Shown piece by piece: positions 18,066 to 27,147 of a DNA stretch of 64,000 nt (position 1 is the stretch's first letter; each line of letters starts with the position of its first letter). The stretch is from positions 51,569 through 115,568 of the forward strand of contig NZ_BIXY01000009.1 in NCBI RefSeq assembly GCF_008326305.1, read 5' to 3'. A model generated the notes under the pieces. It saw nothing but the letters and a program-made list of their open reading frames with translations, was not told the DNA's origin and ran no database searches. The translations under genes were made by a program, and so were the position numbers. This stretch comes from Dictyobacter arantiisoli (lineage in GTDB: Bacteria; Chloroflexota; Ktedonobacteria; Ktedonobacterales; Ktedonobacteraceae).

Positions 18066-18932
18066 TCAGGCGCGCTCAAGGGCGTGCATGATAACCCTTC
18101 TGGTGATAACGGCGGCCATCTGCTGACGATATTCTGCTGAGCCATGAATATCGGAGATAAGGTCTGCATTCGCGACTGCATGGCTGCTGGCGCTCGTAAT
18201 CGTTGCGTCGTCGAGTTTTTTACTGATAAGGGCTGCTTCGACTTCACTGGCACGTATGATGCGCGTACTGGCTCCGGTGATTGCGATACTGGCGCTTGTA
18301 CAAAGACCTTTTTTGTTGATGGTCAGCACTGCTGCGCAGCCAGCGATGGCATAATGAGAGGCTTTATTGGAGATCTTCGCATAGGCTGAGCCTGTATGAG
18401 GTGCTGGAAGAGGCAGACGGATTGCTGTGACAATTTCATCCTGTTCCAGAGCGGTCAGAAAAGTATCCACAAAAAAGTCATCGGCAGCAATGGTACGCGT
18501 TCCATTGGCTCCCTGGACAACCAATTGTGCTTTCAGGGCTAGCACAATGCCAGGCATATCGCCAGCGGGATCTGAATGGGCCACACTTCCGCCGATGGTA
18601 CCGCGATTGCGTACCTGTTGATCCCCAATCAGGGCGGTGCCTTCAGGCAAGATGGGATAGTATTTATGCAGGATTTCTGATTGCTCAATCTGTTTGTAGC
18701 GGGTTAGCGTGCCCAGCACGATGGCATCTTTTTCTTTCCGAATATAAGCCAGGTTGGGAATGGGTCCAATATCGATAAGATGTTCGGGTTGAGTCAGACG
18801 CAACTTCATGGCTGGCAGCAGGCTATGCCCGCCTGCCAATATTTTTGCCTCGTCACCGTATAGCTGCAAGAGCGCAATCGCCTCGTCCACCGATTGGACC
18901 GGATGATAATCAAAGACTGCTGGTACAGACAT
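18066..18932 (-). CDS. coxM: FAD-binding medium subunit of a molybdenum hydroxylase (CoxM-like)
   Basis: The electron-transfer flavoprotein subunit of a three-subunit xanthine-oxidase-family enzyme. The FAD signatures are AGGHSLLPAMKLRL and RNRGTIGGSVAHSDPAGD. The C-terminal CO_deh_flav_C part runs to the end (ALERA). ATG 18932 (MSVPAVFDYHP) is chosen because AGAGGA lies 8 nt before it; the reading frame continues 39 codons upstream into the coxL 3' end without protein-like sequence. The protein is 288 residues, normal for the family. The gene starts 43 bp after coxL. Confidence 0.93.
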   Translation of the reverse strand: MSVPAVFDYHPVQSVDEAIALLQLYGDEAKILAGGHSLLPAMKLRLTQPEHLIDIGPIPNLAYIRKEKDAIVLGTLTRYKQIEQSEILHKYYPILPEGTALIGDQQVRNRGTIGGSVAHSDPAGDMPGIVLALKAQLVVQGANGTRTIAADDFFVDTFLTALEQDEIVTAIRLPLPAPHTGSAYAKISNKASHYAIAGCAAVLTINKKGLCTSASIAITGASTRIIRASEVEAALISKKLDDATITSASSHAVANADLISDIHGSAEYRQQMAAVITRRVIMHALERA

Positions 18933-18975
18933 GCTGCATTCCTCTTTTCTGCTTCTGTCCCGCGTGCAAAGCGGT

Positions 18976-21312
18976 TTATTGGTGATGGATGATTCTCCAC
19001 AATTTTTCAGCTTTGAGGGGCATATCGATATGCGCAACACCCAGGGCATCGGCCACAGCTGCCACTACAGCGGGCGTAGAGCCAATAGTGCCAGCTTCAC
19101 CTACTCCTTTTACTCCCAACGGATTGACCAGCGTTGGCGTCACTGTATGCTCAAGTTCCAATGCTGGCAAGTAGGGAGCGATAGGCATGGCATAATCCAT
19201 AAAGGTAGTTGTCAGGAGCTGGCCTTCCTCATTATAAACCACCTCTTCATACAGTGCCTGTCCAATCCCTTGTACTATCCCTCCATGGATCTGGCCTGCG
19301 ACCAGGAGAGGATTGATCTGCTTGCCACAATCGTCAACTGCGATATAGCGTGTAATCTCGACCTCACCAGTATCTGGATCAACTTCAACGGCGCAGATAT
19401 GGGTACCGAAGGGAAAGGTACATGCTTCGGGTTCAAAAAAGACGGTCGTTTCCAGGCCGGGTTCAATATCCATTGGCAAGGTATTCGAGGTATTGGCCGC
19501 CGCTGCCACCTGTGCGAAAGAGACTGATTTCTGAGGTGTTCCCGCCACTGAAAATTTGCCATCCTCCAGCGACACATCTGAAGGATTCGCCTCAAGCATG
19601 GCCGCTGCAATCGTCTTCATCTTCTCTTTCAGGCGCAGCGAGCCCTGATAGACTGCCGTCCCACCTACCGCCGTGGTACGACTGCCATAGGTCCCACGTC
19701 CCTCCGGTGTTGAATTCGTATCGCCATGCAAGATTAATACATCCTCGATGGGAATGCCAAACTCGTTGGAGATAAGCTGGGCGAATGTTGTTTCCTCTCC
19801 CTGCCCATGTGGTGATGTGCCTGTATAAACTATCACGGTGCCTGTTTGTTCAATACGTACCCGTGCGCTTTCGTAGAGTCCAAACGGTGCGACCCCCTTG
19901 GGTCCAATACCACATATCTCGACATAGGAGGAAATGCCAATCCCTACCAATTTTCCCCGGGCTCGTTTTTGGTGCTGTTCCGCGCGCAGTTTATCGTATT
20001 CAATCAGATCCAACGCCTTTTCCAGTGCTGCCGCATAGTTGCCACTATCATAGAGTGCGCCCGTCGCCATCGTATGGGGAAATTGTTCTGGTTGTACAAA
20101 GTTGAGCAGGCGTACCTCAGCGGGATCGCGTTTGACAGCACGTGCAATCAGATCCAGTGCACGCTCTACCATATAGGTTGCTTCGGGCCTTCCTGCGCCT
20201 CGATAAGCATCGGTAGGGGCCTTATTGGTGAAGACAATATCACAACGACTATAGACATGAGGGACAGCATAGCTGCCACTCAGCATTGGTAGAGTGAAGG
20301 CAATGGCGATCACGTCGGTGAAAAATTGGAGATATGAGCCGAGGTCTGAGATGACATGGAATTTTAATGCTGTAACCCTGCCCTCTTTTGTGGCAGCAGC
20401 CTCTACATAGTTTACCTGATCGCGGCCATGAATGGTAGCGGCAAGATTCTCATCGCGATCTTCTATCCATTTGACCGGACGTCCGGTCTGCATAGCTGCA
20501 AAAGCCGCCAGCGCCTCTTCGGGATAGATATTGAGCTTGCTGCCAAAACCGCCACCGACCTCTGGTACAATCACCCGGACCTGATGTTGCAACAGGCCGA
20601 GCTGTTCCGCCAGATAGTTGCGTAAGAGATGAGGAATCTGCGAGGAACTCCACAGGTTGAGCGTAGAGTCCGATTTGCGGAACTCAGCGATGACACCACG
20701 TGTCTCCATGGCAGAAGGTGCCAGTCTTTGATTGACGATGCGTTCTTTGATGATAACCCCACCATTGGCAATCGTTTCGGCGAAGATGTTGTCGATTGCT
20801 TCGCTGGATGGATGCATTGAAACCGCTACATTTGTGCCAAATTCTGGATAAAGCAAGGGCGCATCTGGCTGCATCGCTTTCTCAACGTCGCTAACGACCG
20901 GGAGGGGCTCATAATCAATCTCGATGAGATCCAGGGCGTCGCGAGCGACATAGCGATTCTCAGCTACTACAATGGCAACTGGATCGCCATAAAAGCGTAC
21001 TTTGCCATCTGCCAGCGGGAGACGGCGTCCCATACCTCTGGTAATGTGGGGAGGGAGGGGAGCGGCAACTGGTATATTGCCAACCTTATTTTTCAAATCT
21101 TGAGCAGTAATGACTGCGACCACACCCGGCAATTGACTGGCTGCATCGGTATTGATACTGGAGATTTGTGCGTGACCGTAGGTACTGCGGAGCACGGTCA
21201 TATGCAACATACCCAGGAGCTTCATATCATCAACGTAGGTAGCCTGACCGGTAATCAAACGTGGGTCCTCACGCCTTTTAATTGGCGCACCAAGCATAGC
21301 TGCAATACCCAT
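18976..21312 (-). CDS. coxL: Molybdopterin-binding large subunit, form II CO-dehydrogenase-like
   Basis: The catalytic subunit (778 residues) of an aerobic molybdenum hydroxylase. The active-site loop reads AYRGAGR (in TDAYRGAGRPEATYM, near residue 367), the signature of form II (BMS-type) enzymes, not the AYXCSFR loop with the copper-binding Cys of true form I CO dehydrogenases. Other Moco contacts are GGGFGSKLNIYPEE, GQGEETTFAQLI and the catalytic Glu in GVGEAGTIGSTPA. The substrate is therefore uncertain: slow CO oxidation has been claimed for some form II enzymes, but aldehydes, purines or nicotinate-like rings are also possible. The order S-L-M differs from the classical M-S-L of form I operons. 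Confidence 0.93.
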   Translation of the reverse strand: MGIAAMLGAPIKRREDPRLITGQATYVDDMKLLGMLHMTVLRSTYGHAQISSINTDAASQLPGVVAVITAQDLKNKVGNIPVAAPLPPHITRGMGRRLPLADGKVRFYGDPVAIVVAENRYVARDALDLIEIDYEPLPVVSDVEKAMQPDAPLLYPEFGTNVAVSMHPSSEAIDNIFAETIANGGVIIKERIVNQRLAPSAMETRGVIAEFRKSDSTLNLWSSSQIPHLLRNYLAEQLGLLQHQVRVIVPEVGGGFGSKLNIYPEEALAAFAAMQTGRPVKWIEDRDENLAATIHGRDQVNYVEAAATKEGRVTALKFHVISDLGSYLQFFTDVIAIAFTLPMLSGSYAVPHVYSRCDIVFTNKAPTDAYRGAGRPEATYMVERALDLIARAVKRDPAEVRLLNFVQPEQFPHTMATGALYDSGNYAAALEKALDLIEYDKLRAEQHQKRARGKLVGIGISSYVEICGIGPKGVAPFGLYESARVRIEQTGTVIVYTGTSPHGQGEETTFAQLISNEFGIPIEDVLILHGDTNSTPEGRGTYGSRTTAVGGTAVYQGSLRLKEKMKTIAAAMLEANPSDVSLEDGKFSVAGTPQKSVSFAQVAAAANTSNTLPMDIEPGLETTVFFEPEACTFPFGTHICAVEVDPDTGEVEITRYIAVDDCGKQINPLLVAGQIHGGIVQGIGQALYEEVVYNEEGQLLTTTFMDYAMPIAPYLPALELEHTVTPTLVNPLGVKGVGEAGTIGSTPAVVAAVADALGVAHIDMPLKAEKLWRIIHHQ

Positions 21313-21402
21313 GAGTGTATTTATCCTTTCTCAAGCGCTGAGAAACGAAACAAAGGTTGATACAACACTGGTTTGAGCATCCTTGCGCGCAGGATCAGGG
21401 TA

Positions 21403-21909
21403 CTAATTTTGGGTTGACACTGGTATAGATGTCTCTGTACTCATATGCTCCGCTGCATCCTGAACGGCTCGTACAATATTTTGGTAGCCGGTGCAACGGC
21501 AAATATTGCCTTCCAGTCCCTTGCAGATCTCATCCTCTGTAGGATGGGGATTATCTTTAAGCAGTTGATATGAGGACATAATCATGCCAGGTGTGCAGAA
21601 GCCGCATTGCAGGCCATGTTTTTCCCAGAAGCCTGTTTGAATAGGATGGAGCTCACCCGCAGGAGCCAGACCTTCAATCGTGGTTATCTCACAACCATGT
21701 GCTTGCATCGCCAGTACTGTACAGGCTTTCACAGCCTCTCCATTCAGCAGAACGACGCAGGCACCACATTGAGAGGTGTTGCAACCAATGTGTGTTCCCG
21801 TCAGATCTAAAATTTCTCGCAGATAATGTACCAGCAGCATTCTAGGCTCAATCTCCGATTGATGTTGTTGCCCATTCACAGTGATAGTAATTGAACGCTT
21901 CGTTGCCAT
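21403..21909 (-). CDS. coxS: [2Fe-2S] small subunit of the molybdenum hydroxylase (CoxS-like)
   Basis: A 168-residue iron-sulfur protein. The plant-ferredoxin-type cluster is bound by CNTSQCGAC and the later Cys in AVKAC; the second cluster by CGFCTPGM and CRCTGY. These eight Cys match the CoxS/XdhA family exactly. The protein passes electrons from the Mo site to the FAD of CoxM. It is the first gene of the coxSLM unit; coxL follows after 90 bp. The start [13 protein letters not shown] has AGTAAAGGTATGAACA before it, an AAAGG SD. Confidence 0.95.
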   Translation of the reverse strand: MATKRSITITVNGQQHQSEIEPRMLLVHYLREILDLTGTHIGCNTSQCGACVVLLNGEAVKACTVLAMQAHGCEITTIEGLAPAGELHPIQTGFWEKHGLQCGFCTPGMIMSSYQLLKDNPHPTEDEICKGLEGNICRCTGYQNIVRAVQDAAEHMSTETSIPVSTQN

Positions 21910-22180
21910 TGTTCATACCTTTACTTCTGCTAACAGTAAGCCCTTCCCCGGCCCATAGGCAAAGAACTACGCTATCCTCATGCCAGATATTGTGTGACTG
22001 GTTCAAACAGATACCATAGTAAGCGGTTGAGAAAATATCTGTACACGGTGTACTTAGCTTTAGTGTACCTGGTTGCTCTAAATTTGTTGATCCCTTTCTC
22101 CTCAGAGCAAAGTCAAAGGAGGAAGGATTTGAAGGATCTTGTTAACATCAAGAACGTAGCACACGTATGGTTCGCTTGTC

Positions 22181-22232
22181 AACGAAAGAAAGACAACCTG
22201 CATCGAACAATGCAGGTTGTCTTTCTTTCGTT
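22181..22232. terminator. 23-bp perfect hairpin after the repeat lipoprotein gene
   Basis: Arms 22181-22203 and 22210-22232 are exact reverse complements (23 bp) around CGAACA. It lies 23 bp after the stop of the minus-strand lipoprotein gene, between it and the convergent-facing coxS upstream region. Confidence 0.7.
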
Positions 22233-22255
22233 TTGGCCGGTATTATTTGTTCAGT

Positions 22256-22909
22256 TTAATGTTTATTGCCACGTCCAAACCCATTTCCAGGATTGAATGT
22301 TTTTGTTGGAGTTGCGCCTGTATTTCCAGGATTGAATGTTTTTGTTGGAGTTGAGGGTGCACCTGTAACCAGGACGAATGAAGCTGGTCGGTCGCTTCCA
22401 ACTGAACACGATTTATCACCTGACTGGAAGGTTGCAGTGACCAGGGACAGATGATTAATCGCCCCCGCATGCCCTCCCATTGGGATGTAAGCTACTGCCA
22501 GTCCATCAGACGACGTTGTTGCAGGATAGGGTGATGATGAGTAATCTCCCCAGGCAACATTGAATGTCACCGTTGCACCAGGAATGCCGCTGAAATTACC
22601 ATTAACGTTGTTGCCAAAATTGCCGTAAATAGGGATTACCCCACCACCACTGTAAGCTGGCGACTCATTAGTAATCCAGGCACCACAAAATTGCGGTGCT
22701 AAGGTCGGGGTGGGAGAAAGATGTGCTTTATTAAAACTGATGGTGGCTGTCGATTTAGGTGCAGTATCTGTGGTAGCCATGGTGGTGGTATTTGATCCAC
22801 AGGCCACAACAATGATGCTGAGTGTTAAAAGAAGGAGAATAGCTCCACATTTTAAAGAGAGAGAAACGGAAGAAGTATTCTTTTTATGTTTTTTTATGTT
22901 ATGTTGCAT
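22256..22909 (-). CDS. Lipoprotein of unknown function with C-terminal tandem repeat
   Basis: A 217-residue exported lipoprotein. A basic start is followed by a hydrophobic segment and the lipobox-like IIVVAC (Cys near residue 37). After a Thr/Ser-rich linker (to about residue 70) comes a compact domain with many Gly and beta-type segments (CGAWITNESPAYSGGG, GATVTFNVAWGDYSSS, GHAGAINHLSLVTATF). Two Cys could form a disulfide. The end holds two copies of a 13-residue repeat, TPTKTFNPGN plus linker. I do not recognise the family. The composition suggests a surface or matrix protein. Confidence 0.75.
   Translation of the reverse strand: MQHNIKKHKKNTSSVSLSLKCGAILLLLTLSIIVVACGSNTTTMATTDTAPKSTATISFNKAHLSPTPTLAPQFCGAWITNESPAYSGGGVIPIYGNFGNNVNGNFSGIPGATVTFNVAWGDYSSSPYPATTSSDGLAVAYIPMGGHAGAINHLSLVTATFQSGDKSCSVGSDRPASFVLVTGAPSTPTKTFNPGNTGATPTKTFNPGNGFGRGNKH
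22283..22353. repeat. Two 32-bp direct repeats inside the lipoprotein gene
   Basis: Positions 22283-22314 and 22322-22353 are identical over 32 bp, with a period of 39 bp (13 codons). They encode the TPTKTFNPGN repeats. In-frame copy-number change by slippage is likely. Confidence 0.9.
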
Positions 22910-23067
22910 ATGCCTACTATTACCCTCTTGAATTACAATACTGCTGGGTAGTATAGCATATCATGTGTTTGGGGCCGTATATTTGTGCACTATCTGCCAA
23001 GAAAGTACTATGATTCTTGCCAGTCAGGCTAACAATTTGTGAAGTATCTCTGGAAGATGAATAAAGC

Positions 23068-23128
23068 TCTATTCTATGCAGAGAGTGCAGATAGATGTTA
23101 CAGATCGGTACTCTCTACATAGAATAGA
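23068..23128 (-). terminator. 19-bp hairpin after the cupredoxin gene
   Basis: Arms 23068-23086 and 23110-23128 pair over 19 bp, with one position that is a G-U pair in minus-strand RNA and a 23-nt loop. It lies 19 bp past the cupredoxin stop. Confidence 0.65.
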
Positions 23129-23146
23129 TAAAGGGGAAAATCGGAT

Positions 23147-23530
23147 TTATTTGACCACAATAGTAAGCTTCATACCGCCGTGGATGGTGCAGTAAATCTT
23201 AAATGTGCCTGCCTGGTTGAATGGTCCAATTGTTGATCGGTCACCACCAGTGAAATTCAGGTTAACACTGGGCGCGCCCGCTTCCTGAGTGGTATCCGGG
23301 GTTGAACTATTCCAGGTACCATTTTTAATGGTGTGTGGTACGGCTACATCATCGACGAGATCGAGTTTTTGACCCTTTTGAATATCTATTTCTGGTAGCA
23401 GGAATTGAGCTGAGCCCATATGTGCGGCTGGATTTTTGGGTATTGTATCCGCATCGATAACGCGGCATGCTGAGAGTAAAATGGTCATAAGGGTAAGAGC
23501 TAAAAGACCAAATAGGATCTTTCTATTCAT
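23147..23530 (-). CDS. Plastocyanin/azurin-like cupredoxin lipoprotein
   Basis: A 127-residue exported copper protein. A short basic N-terminus, a hydrophobic segment and the lipobox LLSAC (Cys near residue 19) indicate lipid anchoring outside the membrane. The type 1 copper ligands are visible: His in DVAVPHTIKNGTW, then Cys, His and Met in YCTIHGGMKLTIVV. The likely role is electron transfer in the periplasm-like zone or copper handling. ATG 23530 (MNRKILFGLL) is chosen because the signal begins there; AAGGAGG lies 14 nt upstream, a long spacing. The frame continues 53 codons upstream without protein-like sequence. Confidence 0.88.
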   Translation of the reverse strand: MNRKILFGLLALTLMTILLSACRVIDADTIPKNPAAHMGSAQFLLPEIDIQKGQKLDLVDDVAVPHTIKNGTWNSSTPDTTQEAGAPSVNLNFTGGDRSTIGPFNQAGTFKIYCTIHGGMKLTIVVK

Positions 23531-23938
23531 AATGGATGTGGATGCCTCCTTGAGAATTATGTGATTGCTCTGTGATTGTGATAATGACAGGGTTGTCTTT
23601 TTTTGGACACTCCTACTATAGCAAAATGTCGCGAATATGGCAAAGAAATCGGCTGCCGTTTTATTCAATTTCTTACTGCCTGCATGCATGGATAACGGAT
23701 GGCCTTACTTGCCGCGATACAAAATCGGTATTCTCTTCTTCTTAAGAGTTTCTACTATTCTTGTTCCACCTCTGGCTGTGTCTATTTCTAGATATCTTAT
23801 TCATATCTATAGCAAAAATTTGTTCTTTTGACAAAGAGCCAGCAGTAACAGGTTACTCTTTTTGCTTACTGTGTGGAAATGGGATAGCGTGAAGATAAGT
23901 AAGGACGGGTACGTGGGTGATGGGATGAGAGGCAACAA
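23531..23938. other. Intergenic, no gene seen
   Basis: About 400 bp between the cupredoxin start and the tRNA terminator. It should contain the cupredoxin promoter. No ORF, RNA or strong repeat is recognised. Confidence 0.45.
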
Positions 23939-23977
23939 AAAAGCAGTCCAGAGAAACAAAATCTCTGGACTGCTTTT
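23939..23977 (-). terminator. Intrinsic terminator of tRNA-Glu
   Basis: Perfect 16-bp stem (23939-23954 with 23962-23977), loop AACAAAA, and in minus-strand RNA a terminal run of about six U. It begins 7 bp after the tRNA 3' end. Confidence 0.88.
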
Positions 23978-23983
23978 ATTGGA

Positions 23984-24057
23984 TAGCGCATACGGGATTC
24001 GAACCCGTGATCTCCGCCTTGAGAGGGCGATGTCCTGGACCGCTAGACGAATGCGCC
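23984..24057 (-). tRNA. tRNA-Glu (anticodon CTC)
   Basis: A 74-nt cloverleaf on the minus strand. The acceptor stem GGCGCAT pairs with ATGCGCT (first pair G-U), the anticodon loop is CTCTCAA with CTC at 24021-24023, and the T arm ACGGGTTCGAATCCCGT is standard. The discriminator is A and CCA is not encoded. CTC reads GAG codons. Confidence 0.96.
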
Positions 24058-24164
24058 TCAGATGTTTCAGCACTTTGTGCTTTGGGAGTGCTTACCACGC
24101 GGTCTATAATAACCCGTCTTTGTTTTTCTGTCAAGGGGCAGTAGCTGGCAATCAGGGAATGGTC

Positions 24165-24200
24165 AGAGGGAAGGGTAGTGTTTTTCTCGCCTTTCCCTCT
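24165..24200 (-). terminator. Hairpin after the GH65 gene
   Basis: AGAGGGAAGG (24165-24174) pairs with CCTTTCCCTCT (24190-24200) with one bulged base, 26 bp past the GH65 stop. No clear T-run follows on the minus strand. Confidence 0.45.
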
Positions 24201-24225
24201 ACCTTTCTAGCCAATGTAGAGTCGG

Positions 24226-26442
24226 TTAACGGTGCAGGTCAATGCTGACCGATGTGCCTTTCTGTTTAAACTGGAATGCAACACGCTGCCAATTCGCAGG
24301 CCAATGTGGGTTCGTCGTATAGCCATCTGATGTGACGCGTAGACCAGCAAAGCCAAAGACGACGGCTTGCCAGACGGCTCCTGCACAGGCCGCATGTATG
24401 CCTTCGGGTGTATTGCCGCGCAGATTCTCCAGGTCTACCAGCGCACCCTTCATGAACATGTGATAGGATTCCTCGGTATGTCCTAACTCGCTTCCCAAAA
24501 TGGCATGGAGTGCAGGGGTTAATGAAGATCCGTAGTCGTGATCGGTAATCGGGAAGTAATAATCCCAATTAACTTGCTTTGTATGAAGATCGAACTCCTG
24601 GCGCAGCATGGTCAACATCATTAACGTATCAGCCTGCTTGACGATTTGATACTTTTGTATCTCTTCGACACCCAGAATACCCTGATAGGAATCTTTTCGC
24701 CCTTTATATTTCTCTAGATCCAATGTGGGGAGTTTGAAGAAACCTTCAAACTGTTCAAATAGTTTTGTCTCTTTATCTTGTGGAATCTTCAGATGTTCCT
24801 GTACATCTTGCATATGTGCAAGACGCTGCTTGTTGAGATCAAGCTGTTCAATCAACGTAGTTGCGACCGTCGGTGCGGTATTTTCGAGCCAGTGGAGAGC
24901 AGCCAGAGCAGTTTGCAGGTTGTTTCGTGCCATCATGTTGGTATGGGCATTGTTAATAACATGTTCATGCCATTCATCGGGTCCAATGACATTCTTTATC
25001 TCGTATTGATGCTCTTGTTCATCCTTCTCAGCCCGACTATCCCAGAACATGGCTGTACTGAGCAGGAGTTCAACGCCATATTCGCGCATAAACTTATCAT
25101 CGCCTGTGACCTGCCAGTACTCCCATACCGCATGAGCGATGCTAGAGGTAATGTGTAGTTCAAGGAAGCCATTCAGTACCGGAATGACCTCGCCCGTTTC
25201 TGGATGCACAATCGATGACGGTGTTGTTTCTTCGCCATTGAGTGTGCTTTCCCAGGGATACTGGGCTCCTGCGTAGCCATTGCTCCTGGCTTTTTGACGT
25301 GCGGCTGGCAAAAGTTTATAGCGATAGAGTAAGAGATTGCGTGCGATGTCTGGTAGCACATAGGTGAAGAACGGTAGCATAAAGATCTCGGTATCATGGA
25401 AAATGTGTCCGCGATAGCCAAACCCTGTCAATCCTTTTGCCGCAATGCTATAACGGCTATCATGCTCCGATGTACTGATACGAAGTTGATAGATGTTGTA
25501 GCGTATGCCGATCTGGGCTGTATCGTCCCCCTCGATAATAACATCCGCTTGTTGCCAGTATTTTTGCCAGGCTTCGATCTGGCGATCATATTGATAGTTG
25601 TAGACAAACACATGATGTGGAGAGTTGGTTGTTGCCTCAGCTGCAGATCCCAATATTTTTTGATGATGATTGAGTGCTGTCTGAAGTGGCTCATCCCCAT
25701 CGCGTGAAGTATACATTACCACTACTTTTTCAGCGGTTAATGTTGCTCCTGGGGCCAGTGTACTGTTAAGACGGATACTTGGGGCGACATCGGAATCGGC
25801 AAACTCTTTTTTTGCCTGTGCATCATCTGTATTAAAACTCATGGTCTGCGCAAGAGAAACTTTGGTATGTTTTGTCTCACTCCGTAACCAGAGTAGATTC
25901 TGCGTATGGCCCTGGTCCTGAGTTGCCCAGTGCATCAGGTCATAGTTACCGACCGCGATATTAAAGCTGGCACGCAAGTTCACTTCAACCGGCTGTTGAT
26001 TGGGGGATTCTTCGATGGTCACACGGTAGCGTATGATGCCAAGGTGTTCATCTGCCAGACTGGCAAAGCGCTCACTGACCACTTGCAGGCGTATGCCGCT
26101 TGTACTTTCCCATAAGACGTGACGGGTGAGTAGACCTGTTTGCACATCGAGTGTGCGTGTATAGGCTAACAGTTTTCCTTTATCCAGTCGAAAGCGTTCC
26201 CCATTCACGACAAGTTTGAGGCCGACCCAGTCAGGAGCATTCGCCAGTTCCTCTTTGGCGATAGGAACATTATCGAACACTCCGAAGAGTAAAGTTGCTG
26301 CAGACTCGTGGGGATACCCTTCGTCAAAGGTGCCCCGCGTGCAGAAATAACCGTTCCCAACCGTAAAAACAGTCTCCTGACTATGTATGTGCTTTAGATT
26401 GGGGTCGAATGACTCCTCACTAATCTGCCAGAGATTATCCAC
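24226..26442 (-). CDS. Glycoside hydrolase family 65 disaccharide phosphorylase
   Basis: A cytosolic inverting phosphorylase that splits an alpha-glucoside (maltose, trehalose, kojibiose or nigerose) with phosphate to give beta-glucose-1-phosphate and glucose. N-terminal beta domain: HIHSQETVFTVGNGYFCTRG. Catalytic (alpha/alpha)6 barrel: GFGYRGHIFHDTEIFMLPFF, and the general acid in NVIGPDEWHEHVINNAHTN; phosphate site near the C-terminal GSSLTPALHAILGSELG. The substrate cannot be told by eye. I set the start at GTG 26442 (VDNLWQISEES), which has GGAGG 7 nt upstream; the longer frame from 26496 lacks an SD. That makes 738 residues, typical of the family. The beta-phosphoglucomutase gene is just upstream. 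Confidence 0.92.
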   Translation of the reverse strand: MDNLWQISEESFDPNLKHIHSQETVFTVGNGYFCTRGTFDEGYPHESAATLLFGVFDNVPIAKEELANAPDWVGLKLVVNGERFRLDKGKLLAYTRTLDVQTGLLTRHVLWESTSGIRLQVVSERFASLADEHLGIIRYRVTIEESPNQQPVEVNLRASFNIAVGNYDLMHWATQDQGHTQNLLWLRSETKHTKVSLAQTMSFNTDDAQAKKEFADSDVAPSIRLNSTLAPGATLTAEKVVVMYTSRDGDEPLQTALNHHQKILGSAAEATTNSPHHVFVYNYQYDRQIEAWQKYWQQADVIIEGDDTAQIGIRYNIYQLRISTSEHDSRYSIAAKGLTGFGYRGHIFHDTEIFMLPFFTYVLPDIARNLLLYRYKLLPAARQKARSNGYAGAQYPWESTLNGEETTPSSIVHPETGEVIPVLNGFLELHITSSIAHAVWEYWQVTGDDKFMREYGVELLLSTAMFWDSRAEKDEQEHQYEIKNVIGPDEWHEHVINNAHTNMMARNNLQTALAALHWLENTAPTVATTLIEQLDLNKQRLAHMQDVQEHLKIPQDKETKLFEQFEGFFKLPTLDLEKYKGRKDSYQGILGVEEIQKYQIVKQADTLMMLTMLRQEFDLHTKQVNWDYYFPITDHDYGSSLTPALHAILGSELGHTEESYHMFMKGALVDLENLRGNTPEGIHAACAGAVWQAVVFGFAGLRVTSDGYTTNPHWPANWQRVAFQFKQKGTSVSIDLHR

Positions 26443-26499
26443 TACGCATCCTCCATGTCTTGCATTTTTGTATCTAAAAATACCTGCATCAGGCACCGG

Positions 26500-27147
26500 C
26501 TAATTTGCTAATAGGTCTTTTAAGTGTACATTTTTCATATCCGGTATGACTCTATCAGCCCGGTGAAAACGCTCTTTAGGACCAATACCAAGGGCATACA
26601 TGCCAGCTGTTTTAATCGCATCAATGCCAGCATCCGCATCCTCGATACCCATACAATCGACAGCCGGCGTTTGTACCAGTCCAGCGGCGAAGATAAAGAT
26701 ATCCGGGGCAGGTTTACTATTCACGATGCATGTGCCATCGGCAATGCCATCGAAAAGATCAACAATCTGGAGGCGTTCCAGGACAATGTGGCAATTTTTG
26801 CTGGCTGAAGCCACGGCCGATTTAATGCCTGCCTGGCGAATCTCTTGCAACAGTTCGCGACCGCCCGGGACAACCTCATTGGGAGTCATCGTTTTGATCA
26901 ACTCATTATAGTAATCATTTTTGCGCTTCATCATATCTTGAATCTGATCTTCAGAATACTGATGATCGCGGATAATATACATCAATGACTCGCGGCGTCC
27001 TACGCCACGGAGATGGATATCATTTTCCTCGCGGGTAAATGGAATTTTCTCTTCATCGGCTAGCTGTTTCCAGGCTCGATAATGATATTCGGAAGTATCC
27101 GTTAATACTCCATCCAGATCGAAGAGAATCGCTTTTACTTGTGACAT
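26500..27147 (-). CDS. pgmB: Beta-phosphoglucomutase
   Basis: A HAD-superfamily enzyme (215 residues) that turns beta-glucose-1-phosphate into glucose-6-phosphate. The nucleophile motif is LFDLDGVLTDT, the cap domain has HYRAWKQLA and the substrate loop RGVGRRESL, motif II is VASASKNCH and motif IV GIEDADAGIDAI. With the GH65 phosphorylase downstream it makes a complete route from an intracellular disaccharide to glycolysis, saving one ATP per hexose. The SD GAGAGG precedes ATG 27147. No sugar transporter gene is in the window. Confidence 0.95.
   Translation of the reverse strand: MSQVKAILFDLDGVLTDTSEYHYRAWKQLADEEKIPFTREENDIHLRGVGRRESLMYIIRDHQYSEDQIQDMMKRKNDYYNELIKTMTPNEVVPGGRELLQEIRQAGIKSAVASASKNCHIVLERLQIVDLFDGIADGTCIVNSKPAPDIFIFAAGLVQTPAVDCMGIEDADAGIDAIKTAGMYALGIGPKERFHRADRVIPDMKNVHLKDLLAN

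Noticed and set aside
24226..26496. GH65 start at 26496
   Set aside because: No SD is present, and GTG 26442 has GGAGG at the right spacing just before a conserved-looking N-terminus.
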